NCBI RefSeq assembly: GCF_901709675.1
Contig: NC_051089.1
Span: 17,730,008-17,794,007 of the forward strand
Direction of reading: 5' to 3'
Length of the DNA: 64,000 nt
DNA from: Syngnathus acus
Taxonomy: Eukaryota; Chordata; Actinopteri; Syngnathiformes; Syngnathidae
Made by a program: the position numbers and the translations under genes. Shown here piece by piece: positions 9,946 to 20,544 of the stretch (positions are counted from its first letter, which is position 1; each line of letters begins with the position of its first letter). The notes below the pieces were generated by a model. The model saw only the letters and a list, made by a program, of their open reading frames with translations. It made no database searches and was not told where the DNA came from.

Positions 9946-10316
9946 TTGCAGTTCTAATTATTCCACAGGCCCATATAACGATATATAAAGTATATATGAA
10001 ATAACTATCATATAAACGACAATATTATCAAACCATCTGTGTCACTCCAAATCATTAAATCCACCGATCAAATTCCTCGTCCTTTATGTAAACAACGCCG
10101 CGTGTGCGCCGCGCTGCTCACGTCGGACTCGTCGTCAGTTGCAGTTAAAATTATTCCACAGTCCCATATAATTATAAACAACAATTTTATCAAACTATCT
10201 CTGTAACTCCACGTCATTAAATCCATTGATCAAATCTTTCGTCCTTTATGTAAACAACGCCGCGTGTGCGCCGCGCCGCTGACGTCAGACTAGTCGTCAG
10301 TTGCAGTTCAAATTAC

Positions 10317-10382
10317 AGTAGTAATCCCTTGCTACATCATGGTTCGTTTATCGCGGTTTCACTACATCGCGGATTTTTATTC
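10317..10382. mobile_element. pogo-like terminus
   Basis: The segment cagtagtaatcccttgctac, followed by gtttatcgcggtttcactac, is the inverse of the terminus at 58206-58252. AT-rich sequence and tttaGAACTC-type repeats of that family follow to about 10640. The opposite end is not visible. Confidence 0.5.
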
Positions 10383-10858
10383 CAAACTAAAAAAAAAAAA
10401 AGATCCAAAATAAAACTTTTAAATTGACGAATTATGACACAAATGTTGCCCACACTTCAGCAGAAGGCGGGGAGTGCCCACACAATTGCAGTGCATACAT
10501 TTGTACCATTTTATAAAAACAATGTTATAATAAGAGTTCTAAAACACATTTAAGAGAGTTATAACTTGTTATAGAAAATTTGTTATAATAATAAAACAGT
10601 TCTAAAAACATATTTACAGTATGTACACTTGTACCATGTTATTAAAATATTCCAATTATTCCAAAGCCATAGAGCGCCCTCATGCGGTTTAAAGTGAAAA
10701 TAACAAGTGAAGTGATCAACTATACTAGTAAGTAAGTAATGTATTAATGATCAAGTAAAATCTTTTGAATAATTTCACATATAAGTCGCTCCTGAGTATA
10801 AGTCGCCCCCCCACCCAAACAATGAAAAAAAACGCGAATTATAGTCCAAAAAATACGG

Positions 10859-10880
10859 TGTGTGTGTGTGTGTGTGTGTA
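10859..10880. repeat. (TG)n microsatellite
   Basis: A dinucleotide run separates the F1 element from the next hAT. Confidence 0.9.
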
Positions 10881-10881
10881 T

Positions 10882-11647
10882 TAGGGGTGTAAATCGCGGG
10901 TTTTGTCACGATACGATATCATATCGATACAAAGAACCACGATACGATATTTGCCGATATCTTAAAGCCTGCTGTGATTCATTCACGATACATCACGATA
11001 TAGTGCTCCACGATCGATATTTTTATTTTTATTTTTTAAATAAAAAATATAGAACAATATCCTGATTTATAACAATTCATACGCAAAATCAACAAGGTAC
11101 TGCAAACTCTTTATTTAGGAAATTACAAGAGTATTGTAGTATACAAAGTGCTTATTTTAACACTGAACTTTATCAAATTCCTATATTTTTTCTCATATAA
11201 GTAAAGAAAAATGAATATTCTTTCTTTTTTTGTAATACCATTAACTTTAAAGTGCATTACTGAACTATTTATTTACAATAATTTTAATTGTCCGTTGAGC
11301 GATCTTTTCTTTGGAATCCAAAGTGCTTCCAAACGAATGACTTGAAGCCTAAAGGGGAGCGAATTTCCTCGTCTTCTTGGACACTAGCCATAGCACCAGC
11401 CCAGGAGCCGCGTAGTTGTCGGCTCCCCTTTCACGTGCCTGCTCTGCTCACAACACAACACGCCGCGTACTGCTCCCGGAAAGAGGAAGCAAGCAACAAT
11501 GAACTGGATTTCAAAATAAAGTCGCGTCTAATGTCCGAGGTCAAACACGGCGATATAAATCGATGTTTACGTTTAGCATCGATGCCAATAAATCGTAGAG
11601 CATTATATCGATTAATCGATGTGTATCGATGAATCGTTACACCCCTA
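10882..11647 (-). mobile_element. hAT element with TAGGGGTGTAA ends, BED-type
   Basis: Inverted ends TAGGGGTGTAAATCGCGGG and ...CGTTACACCCCTA are each followed by long CGATA-rich subterminal repeats. The interior encodes only an N-terminal transposase remnant on the minus strand (11391-11284). The element is nearly identical over its length to 62310-63071, which lies in the opposite orientation. Confidence 0.85.
11284..11391 (-). pseudogene. hAT transposase N-terminus, 35 aa
   Basis: The frame MASVQEDEEIRSPLGFKSF continues with VWKHFGF, the start of a BED zinc finger in ZBED1-like hAT proteins. It stops 13 residues later, before any zinc ligand. The twin at 62566-62673 differs by a few residues. 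It is a deletion relic. Confidence 0.7.
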
Positions 11648-11656
11648 GTGTGTATC

Positions 11657-11687
<31 letters not shown>

Positions 11688-11730
11688 GTATACATATATA
11701 TATATATATATATGTATGTATATACCGTAT
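11648..11730. repeat. (TA)n-rich microsatellite
   Basis: Alternating TA/TATG runs follow the hAT end. Confidence 0.85.
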
Positions 11731-11990
11731 TGGTTTTCAAGAATCAAGTTTGAAAAAATACTTATTGAACACCAAAGTTAATTTTTACACAGAAAATAAT
11801 TACATCTGAAACAAATGATTAAAACAATATAGTCGAGAGGAAAAGCATGTTATTTTGCCTCATTCAAATCATGCAAAAACTGTCTATCACATCTTAATAT
11901 CTGAACATTTAAATATGTAAACTACAGTGCAATCACATTTGTAAATGAATGGCTTCTGGTTTTTGAAATGTATATATATATATATACACT
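11731..11990. other. no gene seen
   Basis: AT-rich spacer with a short run of TA repeats near 11970-11985. It has no open frame of note and no recognisable element. Confidence 0.5.
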
Positions 11991-11993
11991 ATA

Positions 11994-12644
11994 CCGTCAA
12001 ACCTCGGTTTTCGACCACAATCCATTCCAGCAGGCGGTTCGAGAAGTGATTCGTTCGAATTGCGAATCTATTTTTCCCATTACAAATAATGGAAAAAATG
12101 TTAATCCTTTCCAAGAATAAAAAAAAAAACGCCTTTTTTAAGCATTTTTTCATTTGCGCATTTTTGTCCGATCGCGCAACTGCAGCGCACCACCGAACGC
12201 CCAACCGTAGCGCGCCGCGGACCGCGCTGGTCGCATTATTGTGATTTATTATTTTTAAAGTCCTGATGTACTTTCCAAAATTTAAGTGGCCCTCAGTGTG
12301 CAGGGAGCTTAATTTGGTCCGATCGCGCAACCGCAGCGCGCCGGGCGCTCACTGTCGCATTGCTTTAAGAGCGTCTTTTAGGATGGCTTTACTGTTCCCA
12401 CTTGCTTTCTTTGGAGGCATGATTAGGGGTTAATACAATCCTCAAAGTAACGAAAATACAATAACGAACGGAGTCAGTCGGCATCCGGGCCGCGCGGTCG
12501 GGTTTTCTCGGGTCCTTTCGGCTCATCTCGCGAGGTTCGACCTCCGAATTCCGTTCGACATCCGAAGCAAAATAATCTCAAATGTTTCGTTTGAATTCCG
12601 ATTTGTTCGAGAACCGTGACGTTCGAAAACCGAGGTTTGACTAT
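11994..12644. mobile_element. DNA element with CAAACCTCGGTTTTCGA ends
   Basis: The left gtcaaacctcggttttcgac and right gttcgaaaaccgaggtttga are inverted repeats next to TA, giving an element of about 650 bp. The interior has a repeated gatcgcgcaaccgcagcgcg motif (12171 and 12321). No transposase domain is evident. TA flanks suggest a Tc1/mariner-related element (inference). Confidence 0.7.
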
Positions 12645-12649
12645 GGAAG

Positions 12650-13551
12650 AGTGGGAGGAACGGCCCCCGCGATCAGAACCCGAGTGGTGTTCTATTACTG
12701 GACTTCTGTGCTTGACATAAATTGTCCATAATGAATACCATATTCAAGCATAACGGTGTTCATGTATGCACCTGGCACCAGGACACCCTAGGCCGCAGTT
12801 TGATGATTGACCTTGTTGTCATGTCATTGGATTTGCAGCCACATGTTTTGGACACTCGGGTGAAGCGAGGGGCGGAGCTGTCAACTGATCACTAGGAATG
12901 CCCTCTCCGGGTCGGGGATGAGATCCTGCTCCAAGTAAAGAAGTTCAAGTATCGTGGGGTCTTGTTCACGAGCGAGGGCAGGATGGAGCGTGAGATTCAC
13001 AGATGCATCGGTGCAGCGTCTGCTGTGATGCGGACTCTGTAGCGGTCCGTCGTGGTGAAGAGGAAGCTGAGCTGAAAGGCGAAGCTTTCGATTTTCCGGT
13101 TGATCTATGCTCCTACTATCACCTATGGTCACGAGCTATGGGTCATGACCGAAAGAACTAGATCCCGGATACAAGCGGCTGAAATGAGTTTCCTCAGCAG
13201 GGTGTCCAGGCTCTCCCTTAGAGATAGGGTGAGAAGCTCGGTCATCCGGGAGAGACTCGGAGTAGAGCCGCTGCTCCTCCACGTTGAGAGGAGCCAGATG
13301 AGGTGGCTCGGGCATCTCACCCGGATGCCTCCTGGACGCCTCCCTGGGGAGGTGTTCCAGGCATGTCCCACCGGCAGGAGACCCCGTGGACGACCCAGGA
13401 CTCGCTGGAGAGACTATGTCTTTCCGCTGACCTGGGAATGCCTTGGGATGAGCTGGACGAAGTGGCTGGGGAGAGGGAAGTCTGGCGTCCCTCCTAAAGC
13501 TGCTGCCTCCGCGACCCGACCCTGGATAAGCGGTAGAAGATGGATGGATGG
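12650..13551 (+). mobile_element. RTE LINE fragment with large internal deletion
   Basis: The first 245 bp match the endonuclease region of the other RTE copies ([20 protein letters not shown]). At 12892-12895 the sequence jumps about 1.5 kb to the segment encoding ECPLRVGDEIL and runs through [20 protein letters not shown] to the gataagcggtagaagatggatgg tail. The whole central RT is missing. Several stops and frameshifts make it an old, dead copy. Confidence 0.85.
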
Positions 13552-13962
13552 GATGATTTAGTGTAGCAAATGTTTTTTTCAAGTCAATAAATATCCCCGC
13601 GGCATATTCCTTTTTTTCTAAACTCTGTAATTTCCTCTATAGCATCGATAATGGCCATTGAAGGTGAACTTGCTGCTCAAAACACATACTGACTCATTGA
13701 TAATTTTTTTATCTATAAAATTATCAAGTCTACTGTCAAAAAGTTTCTCTGAGATTTTAGAAAACTGGGGAGGTAGAGAAATCAGTCTATAGTTTGTAAA
13801 GATGTTTTCGTTTCCATTTTTATGTATAGGAATAATTTTTTTTTTTTCTGGAAATTTTCCTGTTTGGAATGACAGATTGACAAATGTGACCGATGTAGGT
13901 CAAAGGTTTGATGATACTATGTATAATTTGTTTAACTAGAACCATATCTATATCAGAGCAAT
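13552..13962 (-). pseudogene. non-LTR reverse transcriptase fragment
   Basis: On the minus strand one reads DIDMVLVKQIIHSIIKPLT, IIPIYKNGNENIFTNYRLIS, FSKISEKLFDSRLDNFIDK and FIDLKKTFATLNH, the fingers and motif A of a Jockey/CR1-group RT. Frameshifts occur in between. The frame resumes across the hAT insertion at 13971-14183 into 14192-14231. Its right neighbour on the minus strand is the RTE tail. Confidence 0.7.
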
Positions 13963-13970
13963 CAGTAGAG

Positions 13971-14183
13971 CAGGGGTCACCCACTCCGGTCCTCAAGGGC
14001 GCCAATCCAGCCTGTTTTAGGTGCAGCCCTACAACAACACACCTGATTCAAATAATCAGGATCGCTATCAGCCTTAATAGAGCTTGCTGATGAGCTGATC
14101 ATTTGAATCAGGTGTGTTGTTGTAGGGCTGCACCTAAAACAGGCTGGATTGGCGCCCTTGAGGACCGGAGTTGGTGACCCCTG
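13971..14183. mobile_element. palindromic hAT MITE
   Basis: The 213-bp element is almost entirely one inverted repeat (left caggggtcacccactccggt, right the inverse) with a short central loop around 14060-14095. It is bounded by a perfect 8-bp duplication CAGTAGAG (13963-13970 and 14184-14191). It contains no coding sequence. It interrupts the LINE RT fragment. Confidence 0.92.
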
Positions 14184-14231
14184 CAGTAGAGGATATCTTT
14201 TTACATCAGCTGACAGCATTAATTATTATAC

Positions 14232-14282
14232 ATTACCGTGGGAACAAGCGGTATAGAAAATGGATGGATGGATGGATGGATA
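14232..14282 (+). mobile_element. ATGG-tailed SINE, 3' tail fragment
   Basis: The sequence gtgggaacaagcggtataga plus (ATGG)n equals the 3' end of the SINE at 1655-2017. The rest is absent. Confidence 0.65.
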
Positions 14283-14349
14283 AATACATTTCATTTGACA
14301 AAAACATCACTTCTGTGTCCAAGCCTGCAGTAGTTAGATGGTGGATGGA

Positions 14350-14700
14350 TTGACTTGACGAAAACATCACTGATGATGATGATAGAACTTTATTCATCCC
14401 ACAGCAGGGAAATTCATTTGTCACGGCAGCGCATATGAGTGCAAGAATAATACGAGTGCAAGAATAAAACAAGTGCCAAAATTTCAAAAAAGGGTAAATA
14501 ACAGACAAGGACAAACACAAGTGCCGCTCGTAGAGACGAAACACAGTCATTTTATCAGGTGCCACGCATGTTGTAAAGTCTGAAAGCAGAGGGAATGAAG
14601 GACCTGCGGAACCGTTCCTTCCTACACCGAGGGTGCAAATGTCTGCCGCTAAAGGAGCTGCTCAGGGATCGCACACTCATGGAGGGGGTGAGAGCTTAAT
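14350..14700 (-). mobile_element. LINE 3' end with (ATC)n tail
   Basis: The minus strand shows a short C-terminal peptide region (FAPSVGRNGSAGPSFPLL in one frame, with CRKERFRRSFIPSA-like coding in another), then a UTR with aatgaatttccctgctgtgg, a gaataaag signal and a tcatcatcatcagt tail. It is a 5'-truncated non-LTR copy, clade uncertain. Confidence 0.6.
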
Positions 14701-15084
14701 CAACGTCCTCCTCTCCCCCACTCTCACTTTCATGTACAAGCCAACAGTCGTTACAATGGTGCAGTGCGGTATTTCGTGTTGTTACAACAGAAATGACATT
14801 AATAAAATGACATATGTATGTATTACTATCGCTTTTCTCTGAGAAAAGACGAGATGACTGACGCTGATCTCCTGTTAGTTCAAGACGTACTGACTCATTC
14901 GCAGTGTCTGGGCTGTTGCATGTTTGTAACACTTGTGAAGGATAATTTAATAATTATTTACCATAAGTTACTTCAATGGACCAGTTGGTTCGGCTGCAAA
15001 AGCTGAGTGAGCGTTCAAATGAGACACTGAGACAATATGAATTATATTGCCGGCTTTAGTGAAAAATATAGGAAAATATTAACA
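14701..15084. other. no gene seen
   Basis: Mixed-composition spacer with no convincing frame and no terminal repeats that I can identify. Confidence 0.4.
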
Positions 15085-15092
15085 GTTCTGAA

Positions 15093-15903
15093 CAGGGCTG
15101 TGGACTCGGTCGGATTTTTGCACCGAGTCCGGCCTCTTGACCACCGAGTCCGAGTCCGGCTGTCCATTTTTTCTGTTAATTCATGTGACTGCTTAGTCTT
15201 TATTCAAGGCTAATTTAGATCAAAATCTAAATAATTACAACCGTTTTGTGATGGCTTTGTCTTTATTAAACATATAAACGAATACAATAAACAGATACTT
15301 TCAAGTTTCAATTCAACGACTTGAGTTTGTTCTTAGAAACAAAATCGCCTCAACCAAGTCAGCCTTCATCGCGCCGCGCTGATCAGACATGATAAACTTG
15401 AGCCCGGAAAACAGGCGCTCTACGCTGACTTCGCTGATTGGCATTGCTGTTAGTGTCCGAGTCGCTGCCTTGAGGCCGGACGGATAACGATCAGCTGTAA
15501 CAAATGGGCTCTCTTTCATTCGACCAAGTGCCAACATTGCCCCAATTTCTTGGCTGGTTCGGCTTATATCGGATCCCTTGCTGAGAGCGCGGACGTAAAA
15601 GTGAGGCGACGTTCCAATCGGACGTCGGATCGATAACATTTTCCCTGCCCTACCGGAGTTGTGCTAGTTCATAACGTAGATCACTCATGGCGTAGTCCTT
15701 GACATTGGTACATAATGTAAACATTAGCCTAAGTGCAACTCAACGTGGCCGCATTGATCGTAAGCAGGGCTGTGGACAGTATTCCTACGCGCATTCTCAG
15801 CAGCATGATGAAAATAAAATTGAACGTATTTTTTTTATTGTCGGACTCGGTGGACTCGGTCAAAGACCGAGTCCGAGTCCCCGAGTCCGAGTCCACAGCC
15901 CTG
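15093..15903 (-). mobile_element. hAT element with CAGGGCTGTGGACTCGG ends
   Basis: Inverted ends CAGGGCTGTGGACTCGGTC and ...GAGTCCACAGCCCTG surround 811 bp with repeated CCGAGTCCGAGTCC subterminal motifs. A perfect 8-bp duplication GTTCTGAA lies at 15085-15092 and 15904-15911. The inside retains only the transposase C-terminus on the minus strand. This is an internally deleted, non-autonomous copy. Confidence 0.92.
15313..15639 (-). pseudogene. hAT transposase dimerisation domain, 108 aa
   Basis: The segment PISEVSVERLFSGLKFIMSD and the following LVEAILFLRTN are the hallmark end of hAT transposases (hAT C-terminal dimerisation domain). The upstream 60 residues (SKGSDISRTSQEIGAMLALG) are residual C-terminal sequence. 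No DDE residues remain. Confidence 0.8.
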
Positions 15904-16057
15904 GTTCTGAAACACATAAACAACATAGAAAATAGAAAACAAATTGTTCACACTCCCAATACATCATTGGCCAATGGAAGTTTCTATTTATCTTTTTAGG
16001 GTGCACCCAGTGTAATTTGGTATAATAACCTCAAATTCCAATTATCACTTATATAAT

Positions 16058-16327
16058 ATTGACCCGGACAAAAACTGTTTTTCTCATCTTAAACAAGGTT
16101 CTATTGGTATATGTGACTACTATTCTGAGAATGAACTTAAATCCTCTGTCACCCACCAAAATATGAATAGTGATTTTTCCATCATTCACTTTAATGTTCG
16201 CAACCTGAAGGCAAATTATGGCACTTTAGCTCTAGGTTTGACGAGTCTTGATTTCTCTTTCAAAGTAATTGGATTAACTGAAACTTGGTTGAACGATGAC
16301 ACTGCTGAATTGTATGAATTGAGTGAC
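16058..16327 (+). pseudogene. LINE endonuclease, N-terminal part
   Basis: The plus strand reads SDFSIIHFNVRNLKANYGTL and FKVIGLTETWLNDDTAELYE, the opening motifs of an apurinic-type endonuclease. The frame is interrupted at ELSD by the LTR at 16328 and resumes beyond it as YSHIYRYRNGQVG. Confidence 0.8.
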
Positions 16328-17224
16328 TGTTAAGTCTAAATACCATCAGACATTAAACCACACGCTGGAAGGAAGAGGAGGAAAGAACCAGAACAGGTTT
16401 ACTCGCGAGGAGAACGATAGGGAGAGCAAACTCAGTTACAATCTCCATCAATTCTGAGTTCTCACCTCACGTGCTCCTCTATTTAATGTTTTGGTTGCCC
16501 TGGTTACAGAGGCGTTGCTACACTAAAGGGAGGGGAGATAGTGTCTGTAGCAACGCTTATTAGCTAAGGAATGTAGTGTGGTGTGAATTAGCACTTCATT
16601 GTCGGCCCGTGACCCCCGCAGACTCCGTCCTTCTTCCTCAACCAACTGTTCTTCTCATGGTTGGCTGATTTGTCCTCGAGTGGGATCAGATAACTTGAAT
16701 TGCCGCTTTCCTGTGGAACAATGCAACTAAACCTTGGCTGACTTTATCTACTTGGTAAAGTAACACACAATAATAATAAGTAACTTGTCCTAAACACTTC
16801 AACACACATTAAGTAAATGTAAGGTAACTGGTATGCAGTTCCTTACACGAACATTGAGTAAATATAGGATAACTTGTACGCAACTACTTCAAACTGTATA
16901 TAACACTTAACAAAGAAAAACAGTTCTGACCAACAACAATCTATGAACCAAACCTACAGTTAGATAAAAGGAATGAAGTTCCTCTGAACCAAATAAGAAC
17001 ATTTCGCCTATGCAAATAAGCTCTGCTCATTGTTGGTGAAGGCCTCTTACAGGAACAAAAACACACAGATAACATAAGGACAGGAAGGAGACATATGGCT
17101 GACAGGGATCAAAAGACATCCCTGTCACTAAAAAGGAAAAACCTAGATGAAAGGAAAGTCATAAACAGTAAAGACAAGGCCTCCAGGTCTGGCAGGCCAA
17201 GGCTTCACTTAAATTATTCCAACA
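16328..17224. mobile_element. solo LTR (897 bp)
   Basis: The block starts TGTTAAGTCTAAATACC and ends ATTATTCCAACA (TG...CA). It is flanked by a perfect 5-bp duplication GTGAC (16323-16327 and 17225-17229). The LINE frame is continuous when it is removed. No internal retroviral or gypsy genes are present, so it is a recombination-derived solo LTR. The orientation and family cannot be told from the sequence. Confidence 0.8.
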
Positions 17225-18390
17225 GTGACTATAGCCATATTTATAGATACAGAAATGGCCAAGTGGGGGAGGCGTCTCCTTATATCTTAACTCTAACATG
17301 GTATATAAAGAAAGATCTGACATTGAAAACTATTTTGTGTCTTCTGCTGAAGCTGTCTTTGCTGAAACTGACCAGTCCGTTATTGCATGTATCTACAGAC
17401 CACCTAGCTCTAGCCTGTCTGATTTCAATAGTGACTTAGCTAAGGTTCTTAACACTATTTCTAAAGAAGGGAAAAAATGTTATTTAATGGGTGATTTAAA
17501 TATCAACATTATAGACCACATGAAGAATAATCAAACTAAGGAATTTATTGATACAATGTATTCATATTATTTTCATCCTATGATATCAGTTCCAACCAGA
17601 GTGACAGAGACGTTTGCCACTCTGATAGACAATATCTTTACGAATGAGTTGGGTGTAAACTGTAAGTCAGGGGTTCTGTGCATGGAGGTTGCTGATCACT
17701 GTCCAAGTTTCTTAATAATATCCAAGAAACACATTGAGCTAACATCAAAATCATCTAAATATAAGAGAACAGTTAATGTAACAAACACAGCTAAATTTAA
17801 GTCAGTGATCAGCAAACATCCATGGACCGATATCCTTCATTCTGTAGACCCACAAAAATCTTACACTCTGTTTTCACAATGTATCTCTCAAGCTTATGGC
17901 CTGTTTTTCCTCTTAGATTGGTGTCTTCCAAACCTCATCATATTCCATCCAAACCATGGATAACGTCAGCCATCATCAAATCTGTAAATAATAAACATAG
18001 ATTGTACAAAAAATATCTTCTTAGTCCAACACCATTTAATCATGCTCAATTGAAAAACTATAGAAACAAATTAAATCATATTATTAGAGGAGCTAAAAAA
18101 CATTATTACAACAAAGAGCTTTCTAAACATAAAAATGACATGACTATGTTGTGGAAAACAATTAACTGTATTCTCAACAAAAACAAAAAATGCAAGAAAC
18201 TATCTAAAGAATTCAAGGTTAAAGGAGGGCTCATTTCTGACCCTTAAGTAATTGCAAACAATTTCAATAATTTTTTCTCAGAAGTTGGTCCTAATCTGGC
18301 CTCCAAGATCCCACATAGTAACCATAATGAATTCTCCAATCCTAGATCATCTGAATTTCTCAGCTGTTTCTGAAGATGAGGTTCGCAAGA
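17225..18390 (+). pseudogene. LINE endonuclease C-terminal part and linker
   Basis: It contains VIACIYRPPSSSLSDFNSDL, CYLMGDLNINIIDHM, TLIDNIFTN and a histidine motif EVADHCPSFLI where SDH is usual (S to A change). The linker to RT follows (NNKHRLYKKYLLSPTPFNHA, NYRNKLNHIIRGAKKHYYN). Two frames (17298-17963 and 17822-18247) show a frameshift near 17900. The frame is then broken by the hAT at 18399. Confidence 0.8.
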
Positions 18391-18398
18391 CACTAGAG

Positions 18399-19488
18399 CA
18401 GGGGTGCCCAATACGTCGATCGCGATTGACCGGTCGATCGCCAAGCCACTATTGGTCGATCGCGTGATATTAAAATGTTTGTTTTTTTCCGCACTTGACG
18501 CGTGTACAAACAACGGCGCTACCCTAACCCTAACAACAAAACACAAACACGCTAGCTCGCGAGTTCCCTCCAATTGTCAGAACCCTGTTTTTTCTCTTAA
18601 ACTTAAGAAAGTTTTTCACGATGACATATATATATATTTTTTCGCACTATTAGGCGCACCGGATTATAAGGCGCACCTTCAATGAACGGCCCATTTTAAA
18701 ACTTTGTCCATATATAAGGCGCACCGGATTATAAGGCGCATAAAATAGAAGCTATACTGCAACAAACTGAGGTTGACTAGGGTTGCGGTATGCATCCACT
18801 AGCCAATAACCAACGAGCCCTCTGTAAACAATCGCGTTTCTCAAACGATCTCCTATAAAATGATCGGAACTGACTAAAGTTCGATCTAACGCATTGGTAC
18901 TACTTACCTATGTTTCCCTTCCATATCGATCCGTAGATTTACTCGAAACATTAACGGAGCAGCCTATTTTGACATGAAATAACCTGGTGCGTATAGCAGC
19001 TATCGTTATAGCATTAGCCATCCGCAAATTCCCATGAGCCTCAGCTCGCAATCTCCCATGAGCCTCAGCAAAGTGTAAACAATCGCGTTTCTCAAACGAT
19101 CTCCTATAAAAAGATCGGAACTGACTAAAGTTCGATCTAACACATTGGTACTGCTTACCTATGTTTCCCTTCCATATCAATCCGTAAATTTACTCGAAAC
19201 ATTAACGGAGCAGCCTATTTTGAAATGAAATAGCCTCGCGGGTACAACAGCTATTCGGTGACACCCCCTGACTACAGTTGCCGTAATGTTGGGAAGCGAT
19301 GCGACCTTGTAATTTACTACTCGTACTAAAACGTACTGAAACATTTTGGCAGAGCACTGTGTACAACCAGTATGGATCAACAAATTCATCAATTGATCCA
19401 TATATAAGGCGCTCTGCATTATAAGGCGCACTGTGTTTTTTTTAGTAAAATGTAAGTTTTTAGGTGCGCCTAATAGTGCGGAAAATAC

Positions 19489-19542
<54 letters not shown>

Positions 19543-19625
19543 TTTTTTTTTTTTTAGTGGGTAGATCTTTGTGACTTGGTCATTTCAAAAGTAGCTCGTC
19601 AGCTGAAAAAGTTTGGGCACCCCTG
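18399..19625. mobile_element. hAT element with GTCGATCGCG subterminal repeats
   Basis: Ends CAGGGGTGCCCAATACG and ...AAAAGTTTGGGCACCCCTG lie within the perfect 8-bp duplication CACTAGAG (18391-18398 and 19626-19633). No transposase remains. A second element (18630-19490) and a (TA)n run (19491-19538) are nested inside. It interrupts the LINE just before the RT. Confidence 0.9.
18630..19490. mobile_element. TA element, family F2 (TATAAGGCGCAC type)
   Basis: Inverted subterminal motifs CGCACTATTAGGCGCACCGG and ...TGCGCCTAATAGTGCGG define it, the right end being cggaaaatacgg next to TA. The left outer end is degraded. Inside, a unit beginning caatcgcgtttctcaaacga occurs at 18827 and again at 19079, an internal tandem duplication of about 250 bp. 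The same family is at 52139-55716. Confidence 0.8.
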
Positions 19626-19633
19626 CACTAGAG

Positions 19634-20460
19634 GGTCTGAAAGATTCTTCTCGAGGTTGTGACAATAATGACAGTAAATTCTTGAAAACCATCCTGGAAC
19701 ATATTGTACAGCCTTTAACTCATATTTTCAACCTGTCATTAGACCAAGGAACAGTTCCTTCTGAACTAAAAATAGCCAAAATTATCCCAATTCATAAAGA
19801 TGATGACCCAGCCATTTTCAATCATTATAGACCTATTTCTGTTTTGCCTGCTATATCAAAACTTGTTTACCATAGATTAATTGAACATCTCAACAAATAC
19901 AATATTTTATATACACACCAGTATGGGTTCAGGTAAAAACATTCGACTTACAAGGCCCTCTTACATTTAGTAAATGAAATATATAGTGCGAGGAATAGAA
20001 AGGAAAACACAATAGGTATTTTTATGGACTTATCTAAGGCCTTTGACACGGTCAATCACCATATTCTATTGCAAAAACTGTCTCATATTGGAGTAAAAAA
20101 TAATGCGCTTCTCTGGTTCAAGAGTTATATACAAGACAGACAACAGTTTGTATCCTATTCTTTTCTTCCTTACTTTATATGCAATCCGGAGTGTCTCAAG
20201 GATCAATTCTTGGGCCTTTGTTAGTTTTGATATACATTAATGACCTGTCAAATGTCTCAGATAAACTGTCCAAAATTTTATTTGCAGACAACACAAGTGT
20301 CCTGTACTCTCACAAAGATCCCAACACCATTATAAGGGTCTTAAATGAAGAACTTGGTAAACTGTCCATTTGGTTTCGGTGCAACAAATTATCACTTAAT
20401 ATTAAAAAAACAAACTTCATATGTTTTGGTGTCAATTCTCATATTTAACTAATCACCAGC
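19634..20460 (+). pseudogene. LINE reverse transcriptase core
   Basis: It shows ILEHIVQPLTHIFNLSLDQG, IAKIIPIHKDDDPAIFNHYR, motif A IFMDLSKAFDTVNHHIL, motif B SGVSQGSILGPLL and motif C LFADNTSVLY. In motif C the second catalytic aspartate is replaced (FADN for FADD). Frameshifts lie near 19935 and 20190, and a stop truncates the frame at 20448. An AT microsatellite (20466-20513) follows. Confidence 0.85.
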
Positions 20461-20476
20461 AATATATATTATATAC

Positions 20477-20507
<31 letters not shown>

Positions 20508-20544
20508 ATATATAACATCTCTATAACTAACGTGTGTTCTACAC

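Larger units (their letters stand above)
8402..10858. mobile_element. F1 element (CCGTATTTTTCGG type) with nested hAT and SINE
   Basis: The left end is CCGTATTTTTCGGAATAAAA after TA (8400-8401). The right end is the inverse form ending aaaaaatacgg at 10858. Modules with the reverse-complement EFDGFNDLE-like code recur near 9543, 10043 and 10205. Nested in it are a hAT (8581-9417), a SINE (9641-9945) and a pogo-like terminus (10317-10382). Confidence 0.8.
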
